Below are positions 29,661 to 42,249 of a stretch of DNA of 64,000 nt, piece by piece. The notes below the pieces were generated by a model, which worked only from the letters and a program-made list of their open reading frames with translations, was not told the origin of the DNA and made no database searches. The translations under genes and the position numbers were made by a program. The stretch is from Linderina pennispora (lineage: Eukaryota > Kickxellomycota > Kickxellomycetes > Kickxellales > Kickxellaceae). Positions within the stretch are counted from its first letter, which is position 1. Each line of letters opens with the position of its first letter. The stretch spans positions 1,116,001 through 1,180,000 of the forward strand of contig NW_024468252.1 of assembly GCF_002104995.1 (NCBI RefSeq), read 5' to 3'.

Positions 29661-30512
29661 ATGTCAGAACGCAAGGTCCTCAACAAGTATATTCCGCCAG
29701 ACTTTGACCCGTCCAAGATCCCGCGGCTGCGGCAGGGCAAAGACAAGCAGATTAAGGTGCGCCTAATGGCACCATTCTCGATGCGGTGTGCAACCTGTGG
29801 GCAATGGATTGGCAAGGGCACAAAGTTCAACGCGCGCAAGGAGTCAGTCGAGGGCGAAAAGTTCCACTCGATCCAAATCTATCGGTTCTACATCCGGTGC
29901 CAGCGGTGCGCAGCAGAAATCACGTTCAAAACGGACCCCGAAAATATGAACTACCAGGTGGAGAAAGGTGCGCAGCGCAATTTTGAGCCGTGGCGGGAGG
30001 AGAAGGAGATTAACGAGAGGATCCAGCAGCAGCGCGAGGAGGAGGAGGAGAACGACCCGATTAAAGCGCTGGAGAATCGGACCGAGGAGAGTCGCCGGGA
30101 AATGGAGATCCTGGATGCGCTGGATGAGATTCGGACGCAGAATGCCAGAGGCGAGCGCCTGGGCACCGATGACATCTTGGAGGCAGTTGTGGAACGGGCC
30201 AAGGACGAGGATGACAAGCGCAAGCGGGAAGAAGACGAAGAAGACGAGAGGCTGGCAAGGCAGGTGTTTAGAACTGCTGGCGGGCAGCGCGTGAAGCGGG
30301 CGAAAGAGGACGACGAGATCGAGCGAGTGAGGCAAATGAAGAATGTGGTGAAAAGCGTCGCAAAGCAGGCCAAGCCTGCGAAGCCCTTGTCGCTGGCTGA
30401 TCTGGGCATCAAGTGTGTCAAGCCAAAGGCAGATACCAAGAGGCCACAAGCAACACTGTCCGGTATGCTGGGGGCATATGGCAGTGATTCGGACGATGAG
30501 GACGGCGAGTAA
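29661..30512 (+). CDS. YJU2: Splicing factor Yju2/CCDC94
   Basis: Step-one spliceosome factor that joins with the Prp19 complex and promotes branching. Single exon, 283 residues. Conserved N-terminal start MSERKVLNKYIPPDFDPSKI, then the zinc-binding CATCGQWIGKGTKFNARKE and FYIRCQRCAAEITFKTDPEN, and the block YQVEKGAQRNFEPW. The rest is charged coiled coil with an acidic tail (SDSDDEDGE). Length and order match the family. It ends 46 bp from the stop of the convergent Slh1 gene. Confidence 0.95.
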   Translation: MSERKVLNKYIPPDFDPSKIPRLRQGKDKQIKVRLMAPFSMRCATCGQWIGKGTKFNARKESVEGEKFHSIQIYRFYIRCQRCAAEITFKTDPENMNYQVEKGAQRNFEPWREEKEINERIQQQREEEEENDPIKALENRTEESRREMEILDALDEIRTQNARGERLGTDDILEAVVERAKDEDDKRKREEDEEDERLARQVFRTAGGQRVKRAKEDDEIERVRQMKNVVKSVAKQAKPAKPLSLADLGIKCVKPKADTKRPQATLSGMLGAYGSDSDDEDGE

Positions 30513-30558
30513 AGGAATGCATTCAAGTCAATACTATATATTTGCTGCTAAGCCCCTG

Positions 30559-33500
30559 TTACTGGTACTCCTTAAGACGCTCCTTGCTAATGTACTGCGA
30601 CTCTGCGTCCAGCGCCATGCGATCCGCACCGACGGTGATTTGCACCTCCATCTCCTGGTCAAGCCCCAGGTATGCATCGCTGATCAGGTACAGCTTTAGC
30701 GTGTAGGCGCCAGGCTGCGACGGTGTAATGAACGCAAGCTTGGCAGACCTCGCCTCAGTATCCCTGTGTTTCTTGACTGCAACCTCGCCCGAATTTGACC
30801 ACACGCCCGACTCCTCAGGCTTTCCCTGCATGTTAATCCGCTTAATGGCCAGCAGCTCGTCGCCCTGGGCTAGCACCACCCACCACCCCTCGTACTGCGT
30901 CTTGCCAAATCTTGGCGTCAGCGCCTGCCCGGTCTCGCGCAAAAACTTGGGCTTCCTGAGGGATGACTGGATCCGGCTGTATCTAACATCGACAACAATT
31001 GAATGCTGCGTCATCGGATCCAGGCCATTGAGGGACGAGAGCTTCTTTGGCTTGCCTGATCCGTCCCGCAGGGCGCTGCCAGGGGCCACGGAGATGTCGA
31101 CTGGCGGCAGCGCCCGGATCGCCTCGCACCATTTCTCCGTGTGCTCGGAGCCGGTGGGACGGAACAGCGCCTTCAGCTTATTGTCGGGCATCACCAGGAG
31201 GTCGCCGAGGCAGCGTGCCTGCGAGTTTTTGCCGAACATCCTGCGAATCTCGTCCATTGAGATCTCTGGCTCAAGCTGGCGCAGCGGCGACTCGTCGGGC
31301 ATCGACGCCTGCTTGATCGCCTGCATCACTTGCATGGTCGCCAGGGCCTCGTCGACCTTGCCCAGATACGCCGCGACATCCACCATCGCCTGCAAGATAC
31401 GGATCGACGAGTCCAGGACTGTCCGAGTATCCGTCATATAGTCGCTGCTGGGTAGCGTGCCGCGCACCAGGTGCTTCTGCACGAGCAGATTGGCCTTTGC
31501 GTGCGGACTCAGGTAATCGACGGTGCCGCGGGCGAGCTTGAATGGAACCTCGCGCTCCAGCTCGCGATTCAGCAGATCCTCATTGTGCCGCACTGGCAGC
31601 TCGGCCCACTCGGCCGCCTCGCTCATTAGATGCAAGAGGTCGCAGAATCGGTTGCTGCTGTCAATACTGGCAAGGCGTTGGGCAAATGTGCGCATGGTCA
31701 TGTGCGACAGGTAGTACTGCGAGGCAATCTTGCCTAGAGCCGTCGGTGCGACGGTGACACCGCCCGCATCCAGGTCATGCGTAACAGTGACGCACAGCGC
31801 CTGCTCGAGGTCGCGGAAGCAGCCCATGATTAGCTTCGATAGGTACTCGTTGACGCCGCTCTCCGATGGCTCTTCGACACCATAGAAGGTCGGGTTCTGC
31901 CGCAGCCTTCTGTACAGGTATGTCCACGAGAGGTAATCGACAGCGTCCTGCGCGCTCTTGATTGCACCTGCGGCAATCTCGGCATTGATGTGCTCGGCCA
32001 AATGCTTGTGCAGAGAAGACTCGACAGGGAACGGCTCGTGGAGGAACTTTTTGTAAAACTCCTTTTTCGTGTCGGTTACAAAGATGCGCGCAATGGCCTG
32101 GTCATCGAACTGCGGGCGGCCAGCACGACCAATCATCTGCAGAACATCAGTGATGGGGAAGTCCACGTAGCCCTTGGACGGTGCATCGAAGAACTCGGTG
32201 CCCTTCAGGATCACCAGGTGCGCAGGCAGGTTGACTCCCCAAGCCAGCGTCGATGTGGCAACCAGGATCTGGATCTTGCGGTCGTGGAAGAGCTGCTCGC
32301 AAATCCGTCTATCGTTCTCGGTTAGACCGGCATGATGCATGCCGATTCCAAAGCTCAGCGACAAGCGCAGGTTCGCATCTTGGGTGCGCGCCAACACAGC
32401 CTCGATCTCCCAGTCGTCCATGTGCAAAAAGTGCCGCGGGTTGTCTTCGACGCCGCAAAAGGCGATCAGATCCTGCGCCGTCAAGCGCGTCTGGCGACGT
32501 GAACTCACAAAAATGATGACGGGCTTTGTTGGCGAGTGCGTGCGGATGGCTCTATACGCTGGCCGGTTCATCGACGCCATGCGTGGACAGTAGTGACGGC
32601 CTGGGAACCCGTCAATGTAGATTTCCAGAGGCACCGGGCGCACGCTGTGCCGGAAATTGTACAGTCCAACCTTGGCGATGCCGAGCCAGTCTGCCAGATC
32701 GCGCGCATTGGCCAGTGCTGTAGAGAGCCCAACAACGCGCACAGACTTGCCGGTCTGCGCTGCAATGTAGTTCATGCGCGATACAATCACCTCGAGAATC
32801 GGACCGCGGTCTCCGCCAAGCAAATGGATCTCATCAATGATCACCAGCGACACGTTCTGGACGTACTCGCGTGCATGCCAAGCACGGCTGACACCGTCCC
32901 ACTTCTCGGGCGTCGTGATGATAATGTCAGCGTTGCGGATAGACTCCGGATCAGGCGACACGTCACCAGTCATCTCCACCAGCGTGCGGCCCATGGGTCC
33001 CGTCAGACGCTTGCCCCAGTCGGCCACGCGCTCTTTGACAAGGGCCTTAAGCGGCGCAATATACACAACCTTCTGCTTTGGGTGCTCCCGGAACGCCCAC
33101 CACATGGCCAGCTCGGCAGCAATGGTCTTACCGGAACCGGTTGGGGCGCCCACCAGGGCGTTGAACGGCTGGCGGTAGAGCGTGTGGAAGATCTGGGTCT
33201 GCACGGGGTTAAAGTGTGAGAACCGCGACGCGCAGATCTCCTCCAAAACCGGGTCGTTGAGCGCAGAGACTGGCAGCGGCTGGAGATCCAGCAGATCGGT
33301 GTGCGTCTCGTGGTGCTCAGGCAGCATCAGGTGCTTGAATGATACAGCTGTAACGGTCTCGGCACCGATCCAGCGATCCGAAACAGCGCGGATGAATATC
33401 TGTGCAGGCAGGGGCTCATGCACGGGGATGGTGAACACAGAGACCTTTGGCTCTCTGTATCCCTTTTTGCGCAGCAGCACGTTTTCAGTGTGGTAGATCT

Positions 33501-36500
33501 CGGTGTTGTCCGCATCCTCGACCCAGATCCAGAACGCCTCAGCGAAACCGTGCACGCGATCGCTCCATTCAAAGTCTGCTGTCACTGTCAACGTCACCTG
33601 CAGCACGCCTCTGGTAATTGGTACAATCTGCGCGTCCAGCTCCAGCCTCGGGAACTGGCGCACGGCGGCGGCCAGAATCGGCCCGTACCGGTGATTATGC
33701 ACCAGGGCACCGAGCTCGCCGCTGTCCATTTCATACAGCCTCTCCATGTCGACAGTCATCCCGCTGTCGCTCTCCAGCCGGCGCATGATGTCGTGCGGCA
33801 GGTTGAACTGCTTGAGCGGGTGTTCGAACGGCCACATCTTCTTCTCAATCGACTTGCTCAGAGACAGCGCGACAGCAGCCGCCGGCCCCCAGCTGCGACT
33901 CAAGGCAATCTCAAACAGCGCGCGGATAATCCGTGCGCCATTCTGGGCTACATACGCGGTGTCCGAGACAAGTGAAAAGTCCTCGATCCTCACACGTGAA
34001 ATGCCCGCCTGAAGCAGCACACTTGTCTTGCCGTGCTGGCTGTCGATTCCGCCCTTGACGTCACAGCAGCAAGCGCTTTTGAGCAGCAGCTTGAGCTCCT
34101 TTTCCTCAGTGTTGCGCGTGCGGATCTGGTCGAACTCCTTGCTGAGACTGAGCATCGCGATGCCGTCAGCCTCGGTCATGCGCGGGCGCATCGTCTGGTT
34201 GAACACTTCGACGCTCTCGTGGCGCAGATAATACGACGACGAGATGCGGCCCAGATCCTTGGCGGCCATGAAGCCCGTCGCTGGGTCAAACACGATCATC
34301 TGCAGGCGTGCAAGCTCGCGCGCGGCATTCCTAATCAGCTCGCTACGCCTTTGTCCAAGCATCGGGTCATCGACCATCTCGTCGCCAGACAGGCCGTAGA
34401 CAGTCGGGTTGCGCTGCATGCGGATGTACATGTATGTGTATCCGAGCCATGCCACGCCCTCTTCGACATTGGTAACCGTGCCCAGCGTGACCTCCGCGTT
34501 GAGGTTGTCAATCAGGTTGCTGGCGAATTTGGACTCGATCGGGTGCTGCATGGTGATGGCCGACACGTAGTGCTGCAGCCGGTCGTGGGTGGTCAGGATG
34601 TAGCCGACACCATGCGACTCGTACTGCGGGCGACCAGCGCGGCCGAAAATCTGCAGCACGTCGAGAATAGACAGATCAACAAACGAACCCTTCTGCGAAT
34701 CGTACACCTGTGTGCCCTTGATTACGACCGCATAGGCTGGCAGATTGACACCCCACGCCAGCGTCGACGTGCAGCACAGTACGCGCACGACACCCGCATC
34801 AAACATCTGCTCAACCAGGTTGCGGTCCGAGCGCAGCATGCCGGCGTGGTGGATCGAGAATCCGTCGCCGAACAGCTCCGCCATCTCACGGTTCTTTGAT
34901 TTGGCCACGCCCCCTGCCAGTCTCCTGTACTGCGGTGACTCCTTGTCGCCAGCAAACATATCAAGCGTGCCTTCCTGCATGGCCAGCTCGCGAATGGCCT
35001 TGGCAGTGTTGACGGTCTCCTTGCGGGCATGCACAAAGACCATGACCTGGTGCCCCTCCGACACCAGCTGCTGCACGCGGTCGTAGCACACGCGGTTCAG
35101 TAACCGTGTTGTCGCCGGGGTGCCGGCCTTTCCGTGGACACCGACAAAGTGCTGCTCGAGCGGCACGGGACGGAACCCAGAGTCAAAGTAGAACATGCCT
35201 TTGTGCAGGTTGACGCCCAGGAAGCCGGCCACGTCCATGTAGTTGGGCAGGGTCGCCGACAGACCGACGAGGCGGATCATAGACTGGCGGCTCTCGACTT
35301 GGCGCTGCGTGCGGGCAATCAGAGTCTCGATGACACTGCCGCGGTCTTCATTGAGCAGATGGATCTCGTCGACGATCAGCAGCTTGACCTTGTCCACCAG
35401 ATCCATATCGCCGCTGCTCTTGCGCGTTACCACGTCCCACTTCTCGGGCGTAGTCACAATGATCTGCGTCGCGTTGACCTCAGCCTTGGTCAGCTGCATG
35501 TCGCCGGTGAGCTCACGACACTGAATCCCGAGCCACTTGAGCCGGCTCTGGTATTTCTCGACCACCTCGGCCGCCAGCGCCTTCATGGGCGCCACGTACA
35601 CGATCTTGAAGTCCGACTTGGCCACGACGAACTCTGGCTTGTGTGACACGTCCTGCCAGTCGAGGTCGGCTGGCGACGGCGAGCAGTACTGCGAGATCGT
35701 GCGAAGAATTGTCAGCAGGGCGACGTCGGTTTTACCAGCTCCGGTAGGCGCCGATAGCAGGATGTTCTCGTTGGTACCGTACGCCGTCGGGTAGATGATA
35801 GACTGGATGCGGTTCAGCGACGTGTACTTGCGGAACGTGTACCGGCACAGTGGATCCATCTCGCCGATCATGACCGGTGTCTCCGTCAGTCGCTTTGGCG
35901 CAGGCTTGGTGATCGGAATCGTGATCTCCTCATGGTCGGGGTACTCGTCGCGCGACGTGCCTACTGGCAGCGAGTAGCGTGTGCCAAAACATCGACAGAA
36001 TGCTACCGCCGGCGGCTCTGCCGCTGGACGTGTATACATGTGGGTATTTTTCAGCTTCACGCGACGCGGGTAGAAGCACCTCCTCGTGGCGCTCCATCAG
36101 CTGGCGCTCGCGAGCGCGCAACAGGTCAGCACCAAATCCCAGTATCTGCGCCGACTTTTGCTCCTCGGTCTCGTCGTTGGCGTCGTTGTTTGCAGCGCGC
36201 TTGCCCTTGCGCTTCTCCTTCAAGATCTCCTTCTGCAGGGCGAGCTCGCTGGCCGTCTGGATTGACGCCTGCACACCTGGTAGGGCCCTTTTCCTGAGTG
36301 CTGCCTCGGCCTTGGCATAGTCCGATTCCCTGGAGATGCGGTCCACGATCTCGGCGCGCTGCGAGATCAGGTCGCCCAGAAAGTCCATGCTGCTGAAGCC
36401 GACCAGCTCCAGCAGCTGGCCCTGGATATCTGTGTCGCTGCGGTCGGACCGCAGCAGCGTGAAGATCTCCGTGCACATTACTTCGGCAGCCTCTGGCCCC

Positions 36501-37054
36501 AGCCCCGCAGTCGCTGCCTGGCAGCGCGCTATGAGCCACTTTCTGCCATACTTTTCGGTGTCCTGGCTCGCCAGCTGCGCGCGCTGCTGGTCCTGCGATT
36601 GCTCCAGCTCGTGGATGAATCCAGACAGGTCAGGTCGCAGCAGAATCACCGGGATGGTAGCAGGCGGCAGGGCGCGGCGCGGTGGGAGCGGCGGCGGGCC
36701 AGAGGAATGGGGCGCCTGCAGAGTGGGCTGGCCGAACTGACTCAGCAGCTGCTGGTTGACACGCCGCTCTCGCTCGATGCTCTGCTGCAGCTCCGCCCAC
36801 AATGCCTGGGATGCGCCTGGTGGTTGGCTGGTGTTGCCGCTGGCTGCCTGGGCAGTGGGCTCGTCATCCTCCTCGACGCTCTTGCCCTTGCCCTTGCCCT
36901 TTCCTTTGCCCCTGCCGGCAGCTGGCTTGGAGCTGGCTTCGAATAAATCCAGTGATGCCTCACGATCGCTCAGCAGCTGGTCGCGCCGCGAGTCGCGGAA
37001 GCGCAGCAAATCAGTAAACGTCGGAATGCAATCGGTGGTGCTGTTCAATGGCAT
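30559..37054 (-). CDS. SLH1: Slh1/ASCC3 double-cassette Ski2-like helicase, one frame break
   Basis: RNA helicase that, in yeast and human, splits collided ribosomes in the ribosome quality-control trigger complex. About 2164 residues. An N-terminal helical region carries a KGKGKGKGK run, followed by two helicase cassettes, each with a Sec63-type domain. Cassette 1: APTGAGKT, DEIHLL, LSATLPNY, GRAGRPQYE. Cassette 2: GAPTGSGKT, DEIHLL, GLSTALANARD, GRAGRPQFD. ESRQSMIRLVGLSATLPN and GTVTNVEEGVAWL point to ASCC3/Slh1 rather than Brr2. The frame breaks at an A4 run (35986-35989; T4 in the coding strand): three T residues would join GGSILSMF to GTRYSLPVGTSRDEY. Everything else is open, so an assembly insertion is likely. 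Confidence 0.9.
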
Positions 37055-37543
37055 AGTAAAAAATAATAAAAATATCAAACTGTCAGCATGTAAAAGCGAG
37101 AAAGACTGCGGCAAAGACCGGCTTCCAGATACCTGAGCGCTTTCGTGCGAGCTGCATGCAGCACCCCCAGCTCGCCTTGGCGCTCCGTGTGCGCCAGATG
37201 ACCGCCTCAGGATCGGGGGAGCGCTTGAATTTTCAGTACTGGGGGCTTTCTCGAACCCAGAGCCAGTGCCGGGCGCGAAACCTGGGTGGACGCGCAACAC
37301 AAGCGCTTTTTTTGCCACTGCCAAAAATTTTCTTTGCACTTTCCCTTCCCCTCTCTTCCTCCTCTTCTTTTATTATTACAGCGCTTCAATTTCAAAGTAA
37401 CTCTTGGTTAAATTTTTATTCTACACCTTATTTCCCTTCTGCATCTCTTAATCTCGTTACATTTCGCTCCTCTCGAATTGAACTGAGACTTTCCCAAAAA
37501 ACACCCCCCTTTATTATATTTTGAGAAGCGCGTTTGGATAAGC
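37055..37543. other. Divergent promoter region of SLH1 and PP2C genes
   Basis: About 490 bp between two divergent starts. The PP2C side is strongly C/T-rich (37310-37510), like other leaders here. No separate gene. Confidence 0.5.
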
Positions 37544-39200
37544 ATGGGTCAGACACTTTCGGAGCCGGTCGTGGACAAGCATACCACTGAGGGTAGCGAC
37601 AACAAGTACATTTACGGTGCTTCGGCAATGCAGGGCTGGCGAATCAGTAAGCATCCAACATGACTCTTGCCTCTGCTGTTTTTGTTCGGTTTGGGATGGC
37701 ACAAGTCTCCTCATTCGCTGTGCATTCTGTGTGTTCCCCTCCGTTTCCCGCCGCCGCGCCCGGGCGAAGGAATGGATAGAAGCTTGAAGCCGGAATATGA
37801 GATGGGCAGGACACGTGAAATATGCTTTTTCTTTCCTCGCAGGCAATTGATGCTTGTCGTCCTGCTTTGTGGATCTTCTCGCTGGCATAAAGAGTCAGCT
37901 GGTCGCACGGAAGTGGGTGGGGTTTTTTGGCTTGTGCTCATGTTTTTGCTGGCCTCGGCAAGAAAGGCTGGTGTGGACGCTGCGCGGCTTGCCCTGGCGC
38001 TGAGACCACTGTCTTGCCGTTCCTGCCCTTTGCCTGTTTGTGAGTGTGTGCCCACTATACCACTTTGGAATTGTGCGTGTACGATACATAAGGGTGCCGC
38101 ATTTGTTTGCCCTGAGTGCCTTTTATGCTGCAGTCATCAACTGGCCACACACTACTGACACCATGGCTTTGTCTATTGCTGTTTGAACCGTAGCAATGGA
38201 GGATGCCCATACCACCCTGCTCAAGGTCGGACCGGATAACGAGTCTGCGTTCTTCGCTGTGTACGACGGCCATGGCGGGCAGACGTCAGCGCTGTTTGCC
38301 GGCGACCAGCTGCAAAACTTCATCGTCAGCAACGAGCACTATGCTGCGGGCGACTTCGAGAAGGCCATCAAGGCTGGCTACATCAACGCGGATGCGGAGC
38401 TCCGGAAGGATCCGAAGATGGTCAACGACTCGTCGGGCTGCACAGCCGTCAGCGTTCTGATCACCAAGGAAGGCAAGGTGTACTGCGGCAATGCCGGCGA
38501 CTCGCGGTGTATCATCAGCACCAAGGGTCGGGCCATCGCCCTGTCAAACGACCACAAGCCCAAAGACGAAATCGAGTTCAATCGCATCATGGCGGGCGGC
38601 GGCTTTGTCGAGTTTGGACGTGTCAACGGCAACCTGGCGCTGTCGCGGGCAATTGGCGACTTTGAGTTCAAGAATAACCCTGCGCTGCCGGCCGAGAAGC
38701 AGATCGTGACTGCCGACCCCGATGTCATCGGCCACAAGCTTTCGGCGGACGACGAGTTCCTGGTCATTGCCTGCGACGGCATCTGGGACTGCATGACAAA
38801 CCAGCAGGTTGCGCAGTTTGTCCACGAGATGGTCGCCAAGGGCTTGAAGCTGCCGCAGGTGTGCGAGGAGCTGATGGACCGCTGTCTGGCCTCTGAGAGC
38901 GAACTGGGCGGCGTCGGCTGCGACAACATGACTGTGGTCATTGTTGGCCTGCTCAACGGCAAGACCGAGGACGAGTGGTACGCGCACGTCAAGAGCATCT
39001 ACGACGAGACCGACGTGAAGGTGTCGACCGAGATCAACAGGCCGCAGGGTGCTGCTGCTGCCGAGATTGACGAGGCCAGCGAGCGTGTCAACGCCGTGGT
39101 ACAGGAGATCCGTTCTGCCAGGGCCGCAGGCGAGGGTGCCAAGGAGGAGCCCGCTGGCGCGTCTGGTGCCGAGGAGGCTCCGAAACCGTCGGACCAGTAA
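37544..39200 (+). CDS. Type 2C protein phosphatase (Ptc2/Ptc3-like)
   Basis: Mg/Mn-dependent Ser/Thr phosphatase of 369 residues; yeast relatives reverse stress-MAPK and DNA-damage-checkpoint phosphorylation. Exons 37544-37646 and 38194-39200. The start MGQTLSEPV is typical and puts Gly at position 2, a possible myristoylation site. Motifs: GASAMQGWRITMEDAH across the splice, VYDGHGG (metal-binding Asp), SGCTAVSVLI, NAGDSRC, LSRAIGDFEFK, IACDGIWDC and GCDNMTVVIVG. The C-terminal 60 residues are acidic and low in complexity. Complete and undamaged. Confidence 0.95.
37647..38193 (+). other. Long (547-bp) intron in PP2C gene
   Basis: GTAAGC donor at 37647 and CCGTAG acceptor at 38193; splitting a Thr codon it restores the invariant MEDAH block. 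It is by far the longest intron seen in the window. No RNA or coding element was recognised inside. Confidence 0.8.
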
Positions 39201-39876
39201 GCCCCCTGGTGCAGCTCCAACGGCCAAATCCAACTTCAAGCGACAACACCAAAAGGATCACTGAAAAGAAATTTTGCACGTCTTGTCTCTCCTACTCTTA
39301 TTCGCCGGCACGCCCAACTCGGATAACTTTTCTCTCTTTCTCTAAAAGCTTTAAAATCGCTTCAAACTCGAACAAGTACATGTGTTAGACCCCATATATG
39401 GTGCTTCCGTGTTCCTGCGAATCTTTGGATTATCCGCCAGGGATAGGAGCTCGTGCAACCGAGGCAGAGCGAGTCGGCCAGGTGAGACATCGAGCGGTTG
39501 TTTCACCGCGGGCCTTGATTTTCTGCCCTTCACGAGCCCATGTCGGCTCTAGAGCCCGGAGGTGCGGGAGCATCTCAGGCTACCTGGGACCACTCCCCGC
39601 CCTGCCACCATGGCACCTCCTCGGGGTGCCGGCCGGGTAATCAAAGCGACAAGTGCGCCCAGCTGCTGTCGGGATAGGGAAATAGTGCGACTATTTTTCG
39701 GCGCTCTTGATAGACACTGGGTCAGGTTTACGTTCTTTTCCCCCTCCTCACGCTGTTGCTTTTCTCTCACCTCCATTCGATTTCCTTTGCTCCAGTTCTC
39801 TTCATAGCTGGTTTTATAATTGCACGTCGTTATTTTTTTTTGCAAAAGACAGTACAGCGGTTTTAGTATCATAAGC
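39201..39876. other. Spacer between PP2C gene and RGG-rich protein gene
   Basis: 3' region of the phosphatase gene and upstream region of the next. T/C-rich near 39735-39860. No gene seen. Confidence 0.5.
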
Positions 39877-41686
39877 ATGGCGGCGCTCAGTGGCAAGGAG
39901 CTGGACGACAGCATTTTCGGCACCGACACACATCTCGATTGGGCCGACGAGGTCACAATGACTGAGGTCCTGCATGGCGACACACTCGGCAGCGGCAGCA
40001 CCATCGACTACAGCACAAAGAAGCCCAAGCCTGAGCAGCCGCTCGTCCAGCCGCGCTGACTCGAGCCGCGGCTTCCGTAACCAGCAGCAAGGATCCGGGA
40101 GGCAGTCCCGACAGGGCGTACGACCATCAAGGAGCAATAACGACATGAACGCTGCCTACGGTTCGCGAACAGAGTTCCGCAAGCCGCGCGGTGGACAGCG
40201 CGGTGGGCGTGGCCGGGGCCGTGGCGGGTGGACGAACAATTCCGGGCACTACCAGGGTGGTAACACATATGCAAATCAGCAAGCCAACACATATGCGAAC
40301 CAGCAAGCCAACACGTACGCAAACCAACACGCCAACACGTACGCAAACCAACAAGCAGCACAACAGAACGGAATCCCGATAGGCAACCGGCGCGGTTCGC
40401 GTGACCGCAGCTTGAGCAACGAGCGGATGGGCAGCATGGAGCGCTCGCGCGGGTGGGGCCGGCCAGGGTCGTACGGGCGTCAGCAGCGTGCTGACATGGC
40501 TGACCGCTGGGAGCACGACCGGTTCGAGGGCAATCGCTCACGGGCGCGCAGCGGCAGTAACAGCGAGCGCTGGGAGACCAGCGAGTCCGGAGTACCGCCA
40601 GTCATTGGCAAGGAGGGAATTGCGCACGTCATAATCCATAGACGCGGCAGCAGCGGGTCGGCACGCGGCCCGCCGGAAGTTATCACTAGCGGACTGCCTC
40701 CTCAACGCCAGCAGACATTCCGCCGTGGGAGCTTGGGCGCTGAACAGGCGCCAGTAGAGCCGCCAAGCGATCCTGCTGCTGAGCCCCTGACACCAACGAT
40801 CAAGGAGGCTGACAATGAAGCTGAAGAGGAGTGGGAAAATTTTGTTGCAAACGGTGGGTTGGACATGCCGCTGGAGCGGATTACTGATGATTTGTGTCGG
40901 CAGCGGGCGCGGGAGCACCAGAAGCCGCAACAGAGAGAGACAACGGTTGATGCTCTTGAACCAGTTGCGCAGACAAAGCGGAGCAGCTCGCGTGCTCCAC
41001 CGCGTGTTCTGGCATTGGATGATGAGGACGATGACGATGACGATGAAGAGGAGGACGGCGATGATGATGAGAAGCTTCAACCGACTAGCTCTGCTCATAT
41101 TGCCGGCCAAGGGATTTCCATCCGTGGAACAGCAAAGAAGGCAAGCCCGCCAGCTAGCTACACAGTGTCAGGCGAGGGCAAGATGGCGACGCTGGTGATT
41201 GACCAGGTCGCATCGCCGCGTGTGCGCCGGCCGAGCATTCCGATCCCTGAGAAGGCAGCACGCTATGCTTCGCCACCTAGCAGTGCAGGCATTCGGATCA
41301 AGGGCACAAGCAATGGCACTGTACGGGTAGCGCCGACGCAGCCTACGAAGCCTACGCAGCCTGTGCGGCCCTCACCACCGGCGTCGCCACGGTCGCGATC
41401 GCGCTCGAGCTCGACGGAGCGCACGCGCACGCCACAAGCTTCAGTGTCGACGTACGTGAAGCGGCAGTTTGAGGGATACGATGAGGACCGCGGGAGGCAT
41501 CAGTTTTCGATCAATATTGCATATGAAGATGGGCGGTATGCGCCGATCCATGTGCACGAGCGCGACGATGTGGCGAAATTGGCGGCCAAGTACGCACGCA
41601 CCTGGCGGGTGCATGGAAAGGAGCTACGGATCAAGACAACCTTGTCCAAGATGAGGGCGGCGGTTCTTGAATCCCAGCTGTTGTAA
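39877..41686 (+). CDS. RGG-rich low-complexity protein of unknown function, one frame break
   Basis: About 602 residues. The N-terminus is MAALSGKELDDSIFGTDTHL; then Ser/Arg-rich sequence, an RG-rich patch (GGQRGGRGRGRGGW), a Q/N-rich octapeptide repeat, DRWEHDRFE (weakly like the RWEHDKF of Btz/CASC3), a conserved-looking EEEWENFVANGGLDMPL, an acidic D/E stretch, and a folded-looking C-terminus (FSINIAYEDGRYAPIHVHE, then LAAKYARTWRV). The first frame ends at 40059 while the main frame is open from about 39974. One extra base, most simply in CCC at 40024-40026, joins STKKP to SLSSRSSSRADSS. RNA binding is suggested by composition only. Confidence 0.6.
40264..40360 (+). repeat. 24-bp tandem repeat encoding NTYANQQA
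   Basis: Four copies of an eight-residue, Q/N/Y-rich unit in the RGG-rich protein; synonymous differences separate the copies, so the peptide, not just the DNA, appears kept. Confidence 0.9.
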
Positions 41687-42249
41687 TATGTTGGGATACC
41701 GCATTGCAACATACAAAATTTGGCACGTCAGTTGCATATGTGCATCCGCTTTATTTATCGCCCACCTCCCCTCACCCCTGACTCTTTCTTCGTTTTGCCG
41801 CCGATATACGCTTATACTTTTCCACTTATTATTCCACACCTCACATATCCCTACAACTGCCACTGCCTTCACAGGCCGACACTATGAACAATGGAAATAA
41901 AAGAGCACGCGCTTCGTGTATATGCGGAGTTTCTCTGCGGCTCTATTCGGTGTTTGGTTATGCCTTTAAATGCATCGAGCATTAATTGATATAGAAATAC
42001 ATATGGCCGCAGTGATTAAACAGGAATGTTTTGTCCGCCACTATGTTGAAAGCGAAACATCGGCTCTCTGCAAAGGAATTTGATGTGTGGAATCGATATT
42101 GTTGGGATTAGGAATATGTTTTTTCCTTTCAAACCATACTTTGTCCAGCCAGCTTTTTGGATACATGCAGGAGACTTTCGCGCCAGAGTCAGGGCTCGTG
42201 GTTTGTTTCGCTTGCCCTTGTTTTTCCTTCCCATTTGTGCTACTCTAAC
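41687..42249. other. Spacer upstream of CCCH zinc-finger gene
   Basis: AT-richer sequence with a T/C-rich leader near 42225-42249. No gene seen. Confidence 0.5.

Noticed and set aside
30559-36060. Brr2 identity for the double-cassette helicase
   Set aside because: The motif context (SMIRLVGLSATLPN, TVTNVEEGVAW) and N-terminal region fit ASCC3/Slh1 better than Brr2.
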